Source of the DNA: a virus
Strand: one strand, 5' to 3'
Virus record (IMG/VR): IMGVR_UViG_3300008470_000181
Location: 1-40,356 of that record
Length of the DNA stretch: 40,356 bases
Shown here: positions 33,804 through 40,356 of the stretch, piece by piece
Numbering within the stretch: the first letter of the stretch is position 1
Layout of the letters: each line of letters begins with the position of its first letter
Program-made: the position numbers and the translations under genes
Notes under the pieces: model-generated
Told to the model about the DNA's origin: nothing
The model's input: only the letters and a program-made list of their open reading frames with translations
The model's database searches: none

Positions 33804-33835
33804 AATTTAATCAGTACTTCGGTGCTGATTGAATT
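33804..33835 (+). repeat. UUCG hairpin family, copy 9
   Basis: AATCAGTAC with GTGCTGATT around TTCG, extended outward by further A-T pairs into flanking AATTT. It ends 14 nt before the ATG at 33850. Confidence 0.85.
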
Positions 33836-33849
33836 TAAAAATTATAATT

Positions 33850-34089
33850 ATGCAATCACCAGACTATCATTTAAAAGAAACTAAATTGTTTAATGGAAGA
33901 GAAGCTTATATGATAATTGAATCATTACGTACTGAACGTGATGCTTCAGTTAAAATAATAGAAGATATGGAAAAAGATGGTAAAAGACCATTGTTTACCG
34001 TAGACTTTATTAAACAAGAAATAAATCAGCTAATTAAGAAAATTGAAGATAATACAAGAATACATGAAGCTGACAAAGAAAGAGTATGA
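33850..34089 (+). CDS. Small charged helical protein
   Basis: 79 aa from the ATG at 33850, after hairpin 9 (a longer frame from 33829 would start inside the hairpin). QSPDYHLKETKLFNGREAYM; FIKQEINQLIKKIEDNTRIH. Ends in ATGA overlap with the next zinc-ribbon peptide. Not recognised. Confidence 0.55.
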   Translation: MQSPDYHLKETKLFNGREAYMIIESLRTERDASVKIIEDMEKDGKRPLFTVDFIKQEINQLIKKIEDNTRIHEADKERV

Positions 34090-34205
34090 ATGAAGAAATA
34101 GCATGTCCAGACTGCGAAGATGGTACTCAACATTTAAGTAACTATGTATCGCAAGAATGTGATACCTGTGATGGTACAGGTATAATAAAATTAGAAATAG
34201 AATAA
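34086..34205 (+). CDS. 39-aa zinc-finger peptide (CPDC...CDTC)
   Basis: Two CxxC(xxG) knuckles, CPDCEDG and CDTCDGTG, resembling half of a DnaJ-type zinc domain. Four Cys would bind one zinc. The start overlaps the previous stop (ATGA), which supports translation. Role unknown. Confidence 0.6.
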   Translation: MNEEIACPDCEDGTQHLSNYVSQECDTCDGTGIIKLEIE

Positions 34206-34207
34206 CT

Positions 34208-34384
34208 ATGGCAGATTTAAGATGCCCTAATTGTTACGACAATTTAGGAAAAGATAAAGAAAACACTAACCCAGCGTATTGTGGTAATTGTGGAGAAGAT
34301 AACATTTCTAATCCAAGAGGAGATAACTCCGACCATGAATACGAAAAACAAGCTCATAAAGCTTATTATAATAAATATTTATAA
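34208..34384 (+). CDS. 58-aa zinc-ribbon peptide
   Basis: ADLRCPNCYD and YCGNCGED give a CxxC pair on each side (C6, C9, C25 or so, C28), a rubredoxin/zinc-ribbon pattern, followed by an acidic/His tail. It starts 2 nt after the previous stop; the next ATG follows 2 nt after its own. With the two other zinc peptides nearby it forms a micro-cluster. Confidence 0.6.
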   Translation: MADLRCPNCYDNLGKDKENTNPAYCGNCGEDNISNPRGDNSDHEYEKQAHKAYYNKYL

Positions 34385-34386
34385 TT

Positions 34387-34599
34387 ATGTTAATAAACAT
34401 AGCAGTAATTGATTTAAGCGTAAATGGACTATATCTTTATAATGTTCCAAAAGAATTTGATTCTGAACAAATAGAAGAATTTATAACTTCTCAAGGACAC
34501 CGTATGAGTAATTGCTCATGGGGAGAATATAATGGAGGAATAGTTGATTTAAGAGATCATGACTTTACAGTAAAAAACATTACTCAAAATAATGTCTAA
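34387..34599 (+). CDS. Small acidic protein
   Basis: 70 aa (LINIAVIDLSVNGLYLYNVP; FDSEQIEEFITSQGH; SWGEYNGGIVDLRDHDF). Overlaps the next gene by 8 nt. Not recognised. Confidence 0.5.
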   Translation: MLINIAVIDLSVNGLYLYNVPKEFDSEQIEEFITSQGHRMSNCSWGEYNGGIVDLRDHDFTVKNITQNNV

Positions 34600-35023
34600 T
34601 AATAACTATATGTACACCATTCGCATGCACCTTGGAAGAGGTAAACATTGCGGATGGTGGCAAGTAAGAGAATACATAAGTAATAGTAAACAAGGAAAAA
34701 TAGTCGAATACATTGACCCTTCTAAGTTTACTATTATTTTAAGAACATGCTATCTTTATAATAGGGTAGTTCAAGCTGAGAAAATACTGAATGGAGCACA
34801 TAAAGAACCTTGTGCTTGGATATGTGTTGGAAGCTACGTTAAAGAAGATATTGAATTATTTAGCATAGATGATGAACATCCATATCTATTAGAATACAAT
34901 CCAAGAAAAAATAAACATTGGATGGTTTACGGAGATTTCGGTCCACCAGATCCAATAGATAAAGAAGAAATTCAATTTATTTATACTAAAAAAACAAAAC
35001 TATATATATATGACAAAATATGA
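34592..35023 (+). CDS. Conserved-looking protein of unknown function
   Basis: 143 aa, rich in Trp, Tyr and Cys (MYTIRMHLGRGKHCGWWQVR; TIILRTCYLYNRVVQAEKIL; EPCAWICVGSY; EYNPRKNKHWMVYGDF). A compact alpha/beta domain is likely. The string KHCGWWQVR is distinctive but I do not recognise a named family. Overlaps both neighbours (8 and 14 nt). Confidence 0.55.
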   Translation: MSNNNYMYTIRMHLGRGKHCGWWQVREYISNSKQGKIVEYIDPSKFTIILRTCYLYNRVVQAEKILNGAHKEPCAWICVGSYVKEDIELFSIDDEHPYLLEYNPRKNKHWMVYGDFGPPDPIDKEEIQFIYTKKTKLYIYDKI

Positions 35024-35399
35024 TGTTAAATCACCGGATGGTATCTCTATTGCAAGAAGCGGTTATTATAGTACAAAAACCGAAGCTGGAGAAGCCTTAG
35101 AAAAATGGGTAGAAAACTATAGTAGGCAAGGATATTACTCGTCTAACAATGGTAGAATACCATTAGAAGAACTTGCATTACATTGTGAATTAGAAACAAT
35201 TACTATGACAGATAAAGAAGCAGTAGATGAAGCAGTTCAAGAATCATTAGATGATTTATTTAGTGAATTAGTTGACGAATTTCATTTAGAAAATGGAGAT
35301 ATTTCTCCTAATCAAATGCAAAAGCTTGAATCAATTCAAGATGAACTGTCTGAATTACTATTAGCTTATGTTAATCAAAACATAATTGAAAAAGATTAG
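35010..35399 (+). CDS. Small protein, accessory type of Bacteroidota mobile elements
   Basis: 129 aa. TKYDVKSPDGISIARSGYYS, ALEKWVENYSRQGYYSSNNG and RIPLEELALHCEL follow a pattern I have seen in Bacteroidota plasmid and phage accessory proteins (SPDG...GYYSS...RIPLEEL). The second half is acidic and helical. Overlaps the previous gene by 14 nt. About 195 nt of non-coding sequence follows, before the PRTRC operon. Confidence 0.6.
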   Translation: MTKYDVKSPDGISIARSGYYSTKTEAGEALEKWVENYSRQGYYSSNNGRIPLEELALHCELETITMTDKEAVDEAVQESLDDLFSELVDEFHLENGDISPNQMQKLESIQDELSELLLAYVNQNIIEKD

Positions 35400-35523
35400 T
35401 TTGTTCTTCTTTGTTTTGTGTTTGCTTGTGGTTACAATCAACTGATGATAAAATATAAAGCTGGGCGTTAGAGAGCGTTAGACTATAAACACACACAGTG
35501 TAAGGGGCTTAAGATTGTAATAC

Positions 35524-35551
35524 TTCAATTAGTACTTCGGTGCTAATTGAA
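35524..35551 (+). repeat. UUCG hairpin family, copy 10
   Basis: 12-bp stem (CAATTAGTAC with GTGCTAATTG, one G-T pair) around TTCG. It lies 45 nt before the first PRTRC gene. Confidence 0.85.
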
Positions 35552-35596
35552 TTTTACATATATTTACACTGAAAGTTATTAATTAATCCAACACGT

Positions 35597-36295
35597 ATGA
35601 AAACAAATATTTTCGCTACCATAGCGCCATTTCTTGGCTCTATGAATTTAACACTAACGGTTGCTAAAGGTTCAGGAGATACTGTAATAGTATCATTGTT
35701 ACCACAACCAAGAATTAAAGACAATGCTAAAGATAGTGTACAGCCAATGGTTATTAGAGGTACTATTAAGGAACTTGACGAAGAGTTTTTCAATGCTATT
35801 AAAGAACCAATGACTAAAGTTACAGGTATTGTTATTGAAATTGATAATTTTGAAAAAGGTGCTGATAAATTAGCAGAAGATAACAAAGCTAAAGATGCTA
35901 TTAAAGCTGAAGCTAAGAAGAATAAAGATAAAGCTGATAAGATTGTAAGAAAAGCTGAAGATTTATTTGAAGCTAAAGAATTAGATAAAGCTGAAAAAGA
36001 ATTAGCTAAAGCTATTGTTCTTACTCCAGGTACTCCAGCTATAAACAAGCTATCTAATAGCATTAAAGATGCTAAAGAAGCATTAAAGCCTAAAGACCAA
36101 GTAGATATTTTTTCAGCTATTGAAGAAGTAAAGGAACAACTACCTGAATCTCCTAATAAATTAGAAATAGAAAACAATCGTATTGTTCATTCTAATCCAA
36201 TGAGTGAGGCAGAGATAGAAGTATTACAAGATGAGTTAGACGATAAAGCTAACTTCCAAGTTGAATCAGTAAACAATTTTTATTATGAATCTTGA
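35597..36295 (+). CDS. PRTRC system protein E
   Basis: 232 aa. The N-terminal domain (MKTNIFATIAPFLGSMNLTL, SGDTVIVSLLPQPRIKD, MVIRGTIKELDEEFFNAIKE) matches the PRTRC-E pattern as I recall it (TIGR03741): a beta-rich start, then LPxPR-KD and the TxxELDEEF helix. The middle (about 90-150) is Lys/Ala/Glu-rich coiled helix, the end acidic. First gene of the PRTRC operon; its stop overlaps the PRTRC-C start by 11 nt. Molecular role in the system is unknown. Confidence 0.8.
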   Translation: MKTNIFATIAPFLGSMNLTLTVAKGSGDTVIVSLLPQPRIKDNAKDSVQPMVIRGTIKELDEEFFNAIKEPMTKVTGIVIEIDNFEKGADKLAEDNKAKDAIKAEAKKNKDKADKIVRKAEDLFEAKELDKAEKELAKAIVLTPGTPAINKLSNSIKDAKEALKPKDQVDIFSAIEEVKEQLPESPNKLEIENNRIVHSNPMSEAEIEVLQDELDDKANFQVESVNNFYYES

Positions 36296-36494
36296 AGCTA
36301 AAACACTAAAAAGAGTATTCAAATACGGAAAACTTACATTATCAGATCCAGACCCAATTATGGGACCTAAAGATGTAATGCAATTTTATTCAGGACAATA
36401 TCCCGAATTGACTAATGCATCACTTGAAGGCCCATCTATTGAAAATGATGAGATAGTATTTGAATTTGGTAAAACTGTTGGTGTAAAAGGGTAA
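36285..36494 (+). CDS. PRTRC system protein C, prokaryotic ubiquitin-like
   Basis: 69 aa, the family's usual size. KRVFKYGKLTLSDPDPIMGP, DVMQFYSGQYPELTNAS, and EFGKTVGVKG match PRTRC-C (TIGR03738; Prok_Ub fold by established classification). In ubiquitin-like systems the modifier ends in glycine for activation by an E1; this protein ends VGVKG, so the C-terminal Gly is already exposed. Coupled by overlap to E and to the following ORF (TAATG). Modifier function is an inference from family and neighbours. Confidence 0.85.
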   Translation: MNLEAKTLKRVFKYGKLTLSDPDPIMGPKDVMQFYSGQYPELTNASLEGPSIENDEIVFEFGKTVGVKG

Positions 36495-36691
36495 TGGATA
36501 ATAACTTAAACATTATAGACCAATTATGCAAACAGGAATTACAGCCGTTAAAAGGAGAGAAATTGGAAAGTTTCCATCAATCTCTAGGGAGGGTATTGGC
36601 ACAAGAGAGGGAATTTATGTACCTCGTGAACCAAAACGAACCCCAAGAAAGGCAGTTGATACAGTCAAATCAAATAGACCACATTCCTTAG
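36494..36691 (+). CDS. 65-aa ORF overlapping the PRTRC F start
   Basis: ATG coupled by TAATG to PRTRC-C. Protein-like, Gln/Glu-rich helices (NLNIIDQLCKQELQPLKGEK; FMYLVNQNEPQERQLIQSNQ). It overlaps the first 55 codons of the 409-aa ORF in another frame. Either a separate small protein, or the true N-terminus of the F-like protein joined by a -1 shift; in that case its stop (TAG 36689) is where the F frame begins to look protein-like (LDKKEFYNELC). Confidence 0.4.
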   Translation: MDNNLNIIDQLCKQELQPLKGEKLESFHQSLGRVLAQEREFMYLVNQNEPQERQLIQSNQIDHIP

Positions 36692-37755
36692 ATAAGAAAG
36701 AGTTTTACAATGAATTATGCGTACAGTTGAAGCAAGGTAGCTTCGATGTACGCAATAATTTTGTAGCTAACCTATACAAGTGCTTAAAGAATCATCCTGA
36801 TTATCAGAATGACTTAATATTCACTCAAGATATGGAAGTTAACAAAATTGTATCTCTTATAAGGAATAAGATAAATGATTTGCTACCAGAAAACTGCAAT
36901 ACAACTATTGATGTTGATAGGTATGGAGATAATACCATTAGTGTATCATCACATATAGAGCAAGATTTACTCTCTTCTCAAAATGCAATGCCATTAAAAT
37001 GGTTATTGAAATTGAAACGAGAGAATCCTAAGCTGTTTGTTATAGTTAGAAATGTAATATCACTAATCAAAGGAAAGTATAAGATAGATGGACCCGATGA
37101 TGGATTTGCAGAAATGGCTAAAGAATATTTTTTATCAGGATTCATGGAGAATGAAGATGAAGATGAAAATGACTTTAAACACTATTCAAAAGATTTCTTT
37201 GAGCATTGCTCTAAGGAAGAAGTAATGCAACTTCAATCATATTATGACAACAAGTTCTTATGTGAAGTAAAAGCAAAAGATGGTGTCGGACATCTCCTTT
37301 TAGATGAGATAAACGATATCTATAAAATGATTGATGAAGATTGGTTAATGAATCAGATAAACACCTATAACCCAAGAAACGAAATGTATAAAACATTACT
37401 TGATTGGGCTAAACAGGGTATGAATCTATACTTTAATCATAATAATGTAGTTCTTTCTGATATAATTTTTGTAACAGAAGAAGAGTTAGAATGTGGCACA
37501 CCAGTAACAGCAATGGATTTCCTCAAGTTTGAGTGGAATTTTAATTGTGAATATTGGGAACAAGGAATTGAAATGGCTCTTAATGAGCATGCAGGTCAAT
37601 TTGGAGTTATTGAACCACGAAACTTTATTATACTACAAGAAGATAACTACATCAATCATTTTGACGAGAAATATGAGTTATTCGGGAAAGAGCTTGAACA
37701 TTGGTTTGACACCGGTACTGATATTTATCATAAACAAATATGTGAGTGGGAATAA
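36526..37755 (+). CDS. Putative PRTRC system protein F
   Basis: 409 aa from the only upstream ATG, but the first 50 residues are basic and low in order (KRREIGKFPSISREGIGTRE), unlike the acidic rest, so the start is doubtful. Body: LDKKEFYNELCVQLKQGSFD; MPLKWLLKLKRENPKLFVIV; many Glu/Asp-rich helices with Tyr/Phe; end HWFDTGTDIYHKQICEWE. It is in the slot occupied by PRTRC-F between C and B, and of about the right size. No enzyme motif seen; function of F is not known. Confidence 0.6.
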   Translation: MQTGITAVKRREIGKFPSISREGIGTREGIYVPREPKRTPRKAVDTVKSNRPHSLDKKEFYNELCVQLKQGSFDVRNNFVANLYKCLKNHPDYQNDLIFTQDMEVNKIVSLIRNKINDLLPENCNTTIDVDRYGDNTISVSSHIEQDLLSSQNAMPLKWLLKLKRENPKLFVIVRNVISLIKGKYKIDGPDDGFAEMAKEYFLSGFMENEDEDENDFKHYSKDFFEHCSKEEVMQLQSYYDNKFLCEVKAKDGVGHLLLDEINDIYKMIDEDWLMNQINTYNPRNEMYKTLLDWAKQGMNLYFNHNNVVLSDIIFVTEEELECGTPVTAMDFLKFEWNFNCEYWEQGIEMALNEHAGQFGVIEPRNFIILQEDNYINHFDEKYELFGKELEHWFDTGTDIYHKQICEWE

Positions 37756-37757
37756 TT

Positions 37758-38450
37758 ATGGAAATACAAGAAAAATTATACAAACCCGTACAGTTTATAA
37801 CAGTTCATAGGTCAGGAGATTCTTATTATTTGGAGTCAGGGAACATTAATGATGATTTGTCTTTCGGGGCAAGTCATCCATTGATGAAACAAACTATCGT
37901 TGATATAATGGACACTATGTCTGTTGACGTTACCGATAGGCTTCAATTTAAAGGAATGATACCTAAGAATGTTGTTACTGTAAGAAATACTGCTGGAAAC
38001 ACTTTAGTCGCTTGGATAAGCAAACCACAATCAGTAAAAATGTCTTTTACAAAGACTGTTGGTTTGCGTGATATGACGGCTCCTGTTCCTGCTATGCTTT
38101 GGTTGGCTAAAAACGACCATTTATCGGTATTTGCTTTAAAGAGTAATACCATAAACAATAAGACTAAACTATATGTTGCACCATTTCCTAATGTTAGTGG
38201 AAGTGGTTCAGTATGTTGGGGTAGTGGTAAATGGCCAAAAGATGTTCAGTACTATGAAGATTTCATAGAAAAAGTTGAATATGGATTTTGGAATAGTAAA
38301 TTTAGTCACAATATGGAAGGAGTAGTAAGTAAGTCTAAATCTGACTTATATAGATTATGGGATGCCCTTAATGGAGCACCATTTTTTCCTACTCAACAAC
38401 TATTGGAGAGTCCAGAAAGTAATAAAATTAAAGAAAAATTAGGAGTATGA
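37758..38450 (+). CDS. PRTRC system protein B (E2-like)
   Basis: 230 aa from the ATG at 37758 (a GTG 12 nt earlier is in frame). LQFKGMIPKNVVTVRN, TVGLRDMTAPVPAMLWLAKN, DHLSVFALKSN and PFPNVSGSGSVCWGSGKWPK are the core of PRTRC-B (TIGR03737), assigned to a prokaryotic E2-like fold (Prok-E2_D). The single Cys in SGSVCWGS (C153) is where a thioester Cys could be; this is a guess from conservation. Follows F and overlaps the next small gene by ATGA. Confidence 0.85.
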   Translation: MEIQEKLYKPVQFITVHRSGDSYYLESGNINDDLSFGASHPLMKQTIVDIMDTMSVDVTDRLQFKGMIPKNVVTVRNTAGNTLVAWISKPQSVKMSFTKTVGLRDMTAPVPAMLWLAKNDHLSVFALKSNTINNKTKLYVAPFPNVSGSGSVCWGSGKWPKDVQYYEDFIEKVEYGFWNSKFSHNMEGVVSKSKSDLYRLWDALNGAPFFPTQQLLESPESNKIKEKLGV

Positions 38451-38653
38451 AAGAATATAAAGTAGGAAGCGACTATAGGTATTCACAAATACCTGAGAAC
38501 AGTACAGATGATTTAGAGGTAAACGATTATGGCTCTGAACATTTAGGACAGAATGCAATTCACTTAAGATACCATAAAACAGAAACAGATGTTTGGTTTA
38601 TATGGGATGGACAAGCTAATGAAGGTATTTTAAAATGTGTATATAATAAATGA
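38447..38653 (+). CDS. Small acidic protein inside the PRTRC operon
   Basis: 68 aa (YKVGSDYRYSQIPENSTDDL; LRYHKTETDVWFIWDGQANE). It overlaps its neighbours by ATGA on both sides, so it is translated with B and the ThiF gene. Not one of the named PRTRC proteins I know; could be an operon-specific partner. Confidence 0.6.
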   Translation: MKEYKVGSDYRYSQIPENSTDDLEVNDYGSEHLGQNAIHLRYHKTETDVWFIWDGQANEGILKCVYNK

Positions 38654-39414
38654 AACAGAAGATACACTATACTCCTGACTACTTAATTAACACACCTCAT
38701 CCAATTACAGTTAATGTGATAGGAGCAGGTGGTAATGGTTCACAAGTAGTTCAAGGATTAGCAAGAATGCACGTTACTCTACAAGCATTAGGTAAACCGG
38801 GCTTATTAGTCTGTTTATATGATGATGATAAAGTAACAGAAGCGAATCAAGGTAGGCAACTATTCTCCCAAACAGATATTGGAAGATATAAAGCTGAGGT
38901 CTTGATTACAAGAATCAATAGATTCTATGGTACTGGTTGGTTAAATGAGAATTGTAAGTATAATTACAAGCAATACTCATCTACTAATATCGTAATAAGT
39001 TGTGTTGATACAGCTTCTGCAAGACAGAAAATATCACATGTTTGGAAAGATAAGAAAACCTTAAAAGATTGGGAAGTTCCTTATTATTGGTTAGACTTAG
39101 GTAATTCTGCTAAATCAGGACAAGTTATACTTGGTAGTTCAGGAAGTACTGAACAACCAAAGTCTAAAAAATTTGATACAGTAAGAAAATTACCCACAGT
39201 AGATAAAGAATTTGACTTAAAGAGTATTAAGGATGATAATGAACCAAGTTGTTCTATAGCAGAAGCTATCGAGAAACAAGACTTGTTTATTAATCCTATT
39301 GTTTCATATATGGGGTTAAACCTATTATGGAAAGTTCTTAAAGACTATTCTATAGTACATAGAGGATATTACATAAATTTAGAAACAGGAAAAACAAATC
39401 CAATAGGATTGTAA
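38650..39414 (+). CDS. PRTRC system ThiF-family protein (E1-like)
   Basis: 254 aa. Adenylating Rossmann fold: VNVIGAGGNGSQVVQGLARM with the glycine loop at 25-30, acidic DDD58-60 at the second strand end, N66 to R69 (NQGRQ), K81, and D120 in SCVDTASARQ. Near the end is PSCSIAEAIEKQDLFINPIV with C201, a conserved-looking Cys and the best candidate for a thioester. Length matches PRTRC ThiF proteins (TIGR03736). It would adenylate the C-terminal Gly of PRTRC-C; that activity is inferred. Last PRTRC gene before dnaB. Confidence 0.88.
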   Translation: MKQKIHYTPDYLINTPHPITVNVIGAGGNGSQVVQGLARMHVTLQALGKPGLLVCLYDDDKVTEANQGRQLFSQTDIGRYKAEVLITRINRFYGTGWLNENCKYNYKQYSSTNIVISCVDTASARQKISHVWKDKKTLKDWEVPYYWLDLGNSAKSGQVILGSSGSTEQPKSKKFDTVRKLPTVDKEFDLKSIKDDNEPSCSIAEAIEKQDLFINPIVSYMGLNLLWKVLKDYSIVHRGYYINLETGKTNPIGL

Positions 39415-39417
39415 AAC

Positions 39418-39447
39418 AATTAAAGGGTGCTTCGGTGCTCTTTGATT
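39418..39447 (+). repeat. UUCG hairpin family, copy 11
   Basis: Stem with AAAGGGTGC against GTGCTCTTT (three G-T pairs) around TTCG, extended by A-T pairs, with a short T-run behind it. It lies between the PRTRC ThiF stop and the dnaB ATG (18 nt downstream). The T-run means it could also end the PRTRC transcript. Confidence 0.8.
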
Positions 39448-39465
39448 TTTAATACATATAAATAA

Positions 39466-40356
39466 ATGAGTGAACAATTAGATTTTTTTACAGAGAGTAA
39501 CTTTATTGGACAATCAAATGTCGATTTAGAAGAAATTGTACTTGCTACTTTTATTAATTTTCCAGATACTTATTATCAGGTCGCAGACCAACTAAGTATT
39601 CATGAATTTTCTACAATAGAATGTAAGTACATCTACAGTGCGGTAAGAGAGTTATCAAATGACTCAAAAGTTGATATAGTTCTGGTAACAGACTATTTAG
39701 TAAGTAAAAAATATGTTGACTATGTAATGAAAAAAAAGATAGGGTTTGATCTAATCGTTCATCTTAATGAAATATGTGAACGTATTGACAATGATGAGCA
39801 CCTACTTGAGCATATTAAATTACTTAATGGATATGCAAGACGTAGAGCCTTAATGCTACTATCAGATAAAGTAAATGAAAGTTGTAATGATATGATTGAC
39901 CCTATGTTAATTCTTGGTTCTATATCTGAAAAGATAATTGAGATTCAAGAAATGGGAGAAGTTGAAGAATTTGACGTTAATAAAGCCTTAGATAAAGCTA
40001 TTGATTATCAAGATAATCAAGATACAACACATTTTATTAAATCTTATCTTACTGAACTTGACTTACATATTACAGGATTCGAGCCTCATGATTTAGTAAT
40101 TCTTGCAGCAGCTCCATCTATGGGTAAAACTTCATTAGCACTTGAAATATTCAAGAACAACATCCTTAGTGGTGTTCGTGTAGCTATGTTTTCTTTAGAA
40201 ATGAGTGAAACTGCATTAATAAACAGAATTATTGCTTCAGATGCTTTTATTCCATTAAAAAGTATAAGAAATAAGTGTATGTCTCATAAGAATTATCAAA
40301 TGAGAGATGCAACTAAAGAAAAATTAGCTCAAGAAAGATGGTGGATTGATGATAAA
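39466..40356 (+). CDS. dnaB: Replicative DNA helicase, DnaB type (3' end outside window)
   Basis: 297 codons, cut at the right edge. The N-terminal primase-interacting helical domain (about 1-165: VDLEEIVLATFINFPDTYYQ, IHEFSTIECKYIYSAVRE) and then the RecA-like ATPase: Walker A AAAPSMGKTSL at 214-224 (K221, T222) and the next strand MFSLEMS at 241-247 with E245. The start follows hairpin 11 and an A/T leader. Marks the beginning of the replication genes. Confidence 0.92.
   Translation, partial: MSEQLDFFTESNFIGQSNVDLEEIVLATFINFPDTYYQVADQLSIHEFSTIECKYIYSAVRELSNDSKVDIVLVTDYLVSKKYVDYVMKKKIGFDLIVHLNEICERIDNDEHLLEHIKLLNGYARRRALMLLSDKVNESCNDMIDPMLILGSISEKIIEIQEMGEVEEFDVNKALDKAIDYQDNQDTTHFIKSYLTELDLHITGFEPHDLVILAAAPSMGKTSLALEIFKNNILSGVRVAMFSLEMSETALINRIIASDAFIPLKSIRNKCMSHKNYQMRDATKEKLAQERWWIDDK

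Noticed and set aside
35554-36177. 207-codon minus-strand open frame opposite PRTRC E
   Set aside because: It is antisense to a recognised gene; its Ser/Leu/Ala composition is what the Lys/Ala/Glu-rich coding strand gives when read backwards, and it would cross hairpin 10's gene leader.
37529-37810. 93-codon plus-strand frame overlapping the F and B genes
   Set aside because: Fully covered by two better-supported PRTRC genes in other frames.
29526-39447. UUCG hairpins as simple Rho-independent terminators
   Set aside because: Most copies lack a T-run and several lie just before start codons, unlike the true terminators at 31094 and 31609. Copy 11 may be an exception.
1-40356. tRNA genes, integrase, transposases
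   Set aside because: I saw no cloverleaf ending, integrase or transposase motifs while reading, but tRNAs were not searched with a tool and could be missed.

Overview
The window is part of a large lytic tailed phage genome, most likely a crAss-like phage (Crassvirales or a close relative) of a Bacteroidota host. The grounds are the AT-rich sequence, A-rich leaders before start codons instead of strong Shine-Dalgarno sites, and a head/tail gene order typical of that group: TerL, portal, scaffold, major capsid protein (MCP), connector/ring proteins, a very large tail-tip protein, then very large cargo-type proteins. All gene names come from reading protein sequence and gene order by eye; no database search was run.

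Layout. (1) 1-27606, minus strand, is the late virion module, read right to left. It starts with small regulatory or metallopeptidase-like genes and a putative small terminase, then TerL, portal, scaffold, MCP, connectors, a decoration-type protein ending at a hairpin terminator, ring/tail proteins, a 1451-aa tail-tip protein, and four or five cargo-type proteins. The last cargo gene runs off the left edge after 1787 codons and carries an ADP-ribosyltransferase-like segment, a polyvalent-protein-like domain and two HEYAH zinc-metallopeptidase motifs. (2) 27607-27675 is a divergent promoter region. (3) 27676-28804 holds small accessory genes, including a membrane micropeptide and, on the opposite strand, a 39-aa Lys/Arg-rich peptide. 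(4) 28805-29735 is mostly non-coding, with inverted repeats, an 11-bp iteron array and a 31-nt palindrome, making it a candidate replication or control region. (5) 29736-40356, plus strand, is the early/middle module: many small proteins, several zinc-ribbon peptides, a RadC-like protein, a six- or seven-gene PRTRC operon, and the start of a DnaB-type replicative helicase.

The most interesting system is the phage-borne PRTRC cassette (35597-39414). It contains PRTRC E, C (prokaryotic ubiquitin-like), an F-like protein, B (E2-like) and a ThiF/E1-like protein, translationally coupled and followed by dnaB. A RadC/JAMM-like gene 2 kb upstream lacks one expected zinc ligand. Together these resemble a minimal ubiquitin-like conjugation pathway of unknown target. 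The plus-strand region also carries about eleven copies of a stable hairpin, mostly with a C(UUCG)G loop, many just upstream of start codons; stem sequences differ between copies while pairing is kept.

Several genes look interrupted. The scaffold has an in-frame TAA. A ring/tail protein and a cargo protein each appear split by a shift in the -1 direction, and the PRTRC F start is ambiguous in the same direction. These may be assembly errors, real lesions or recoding.
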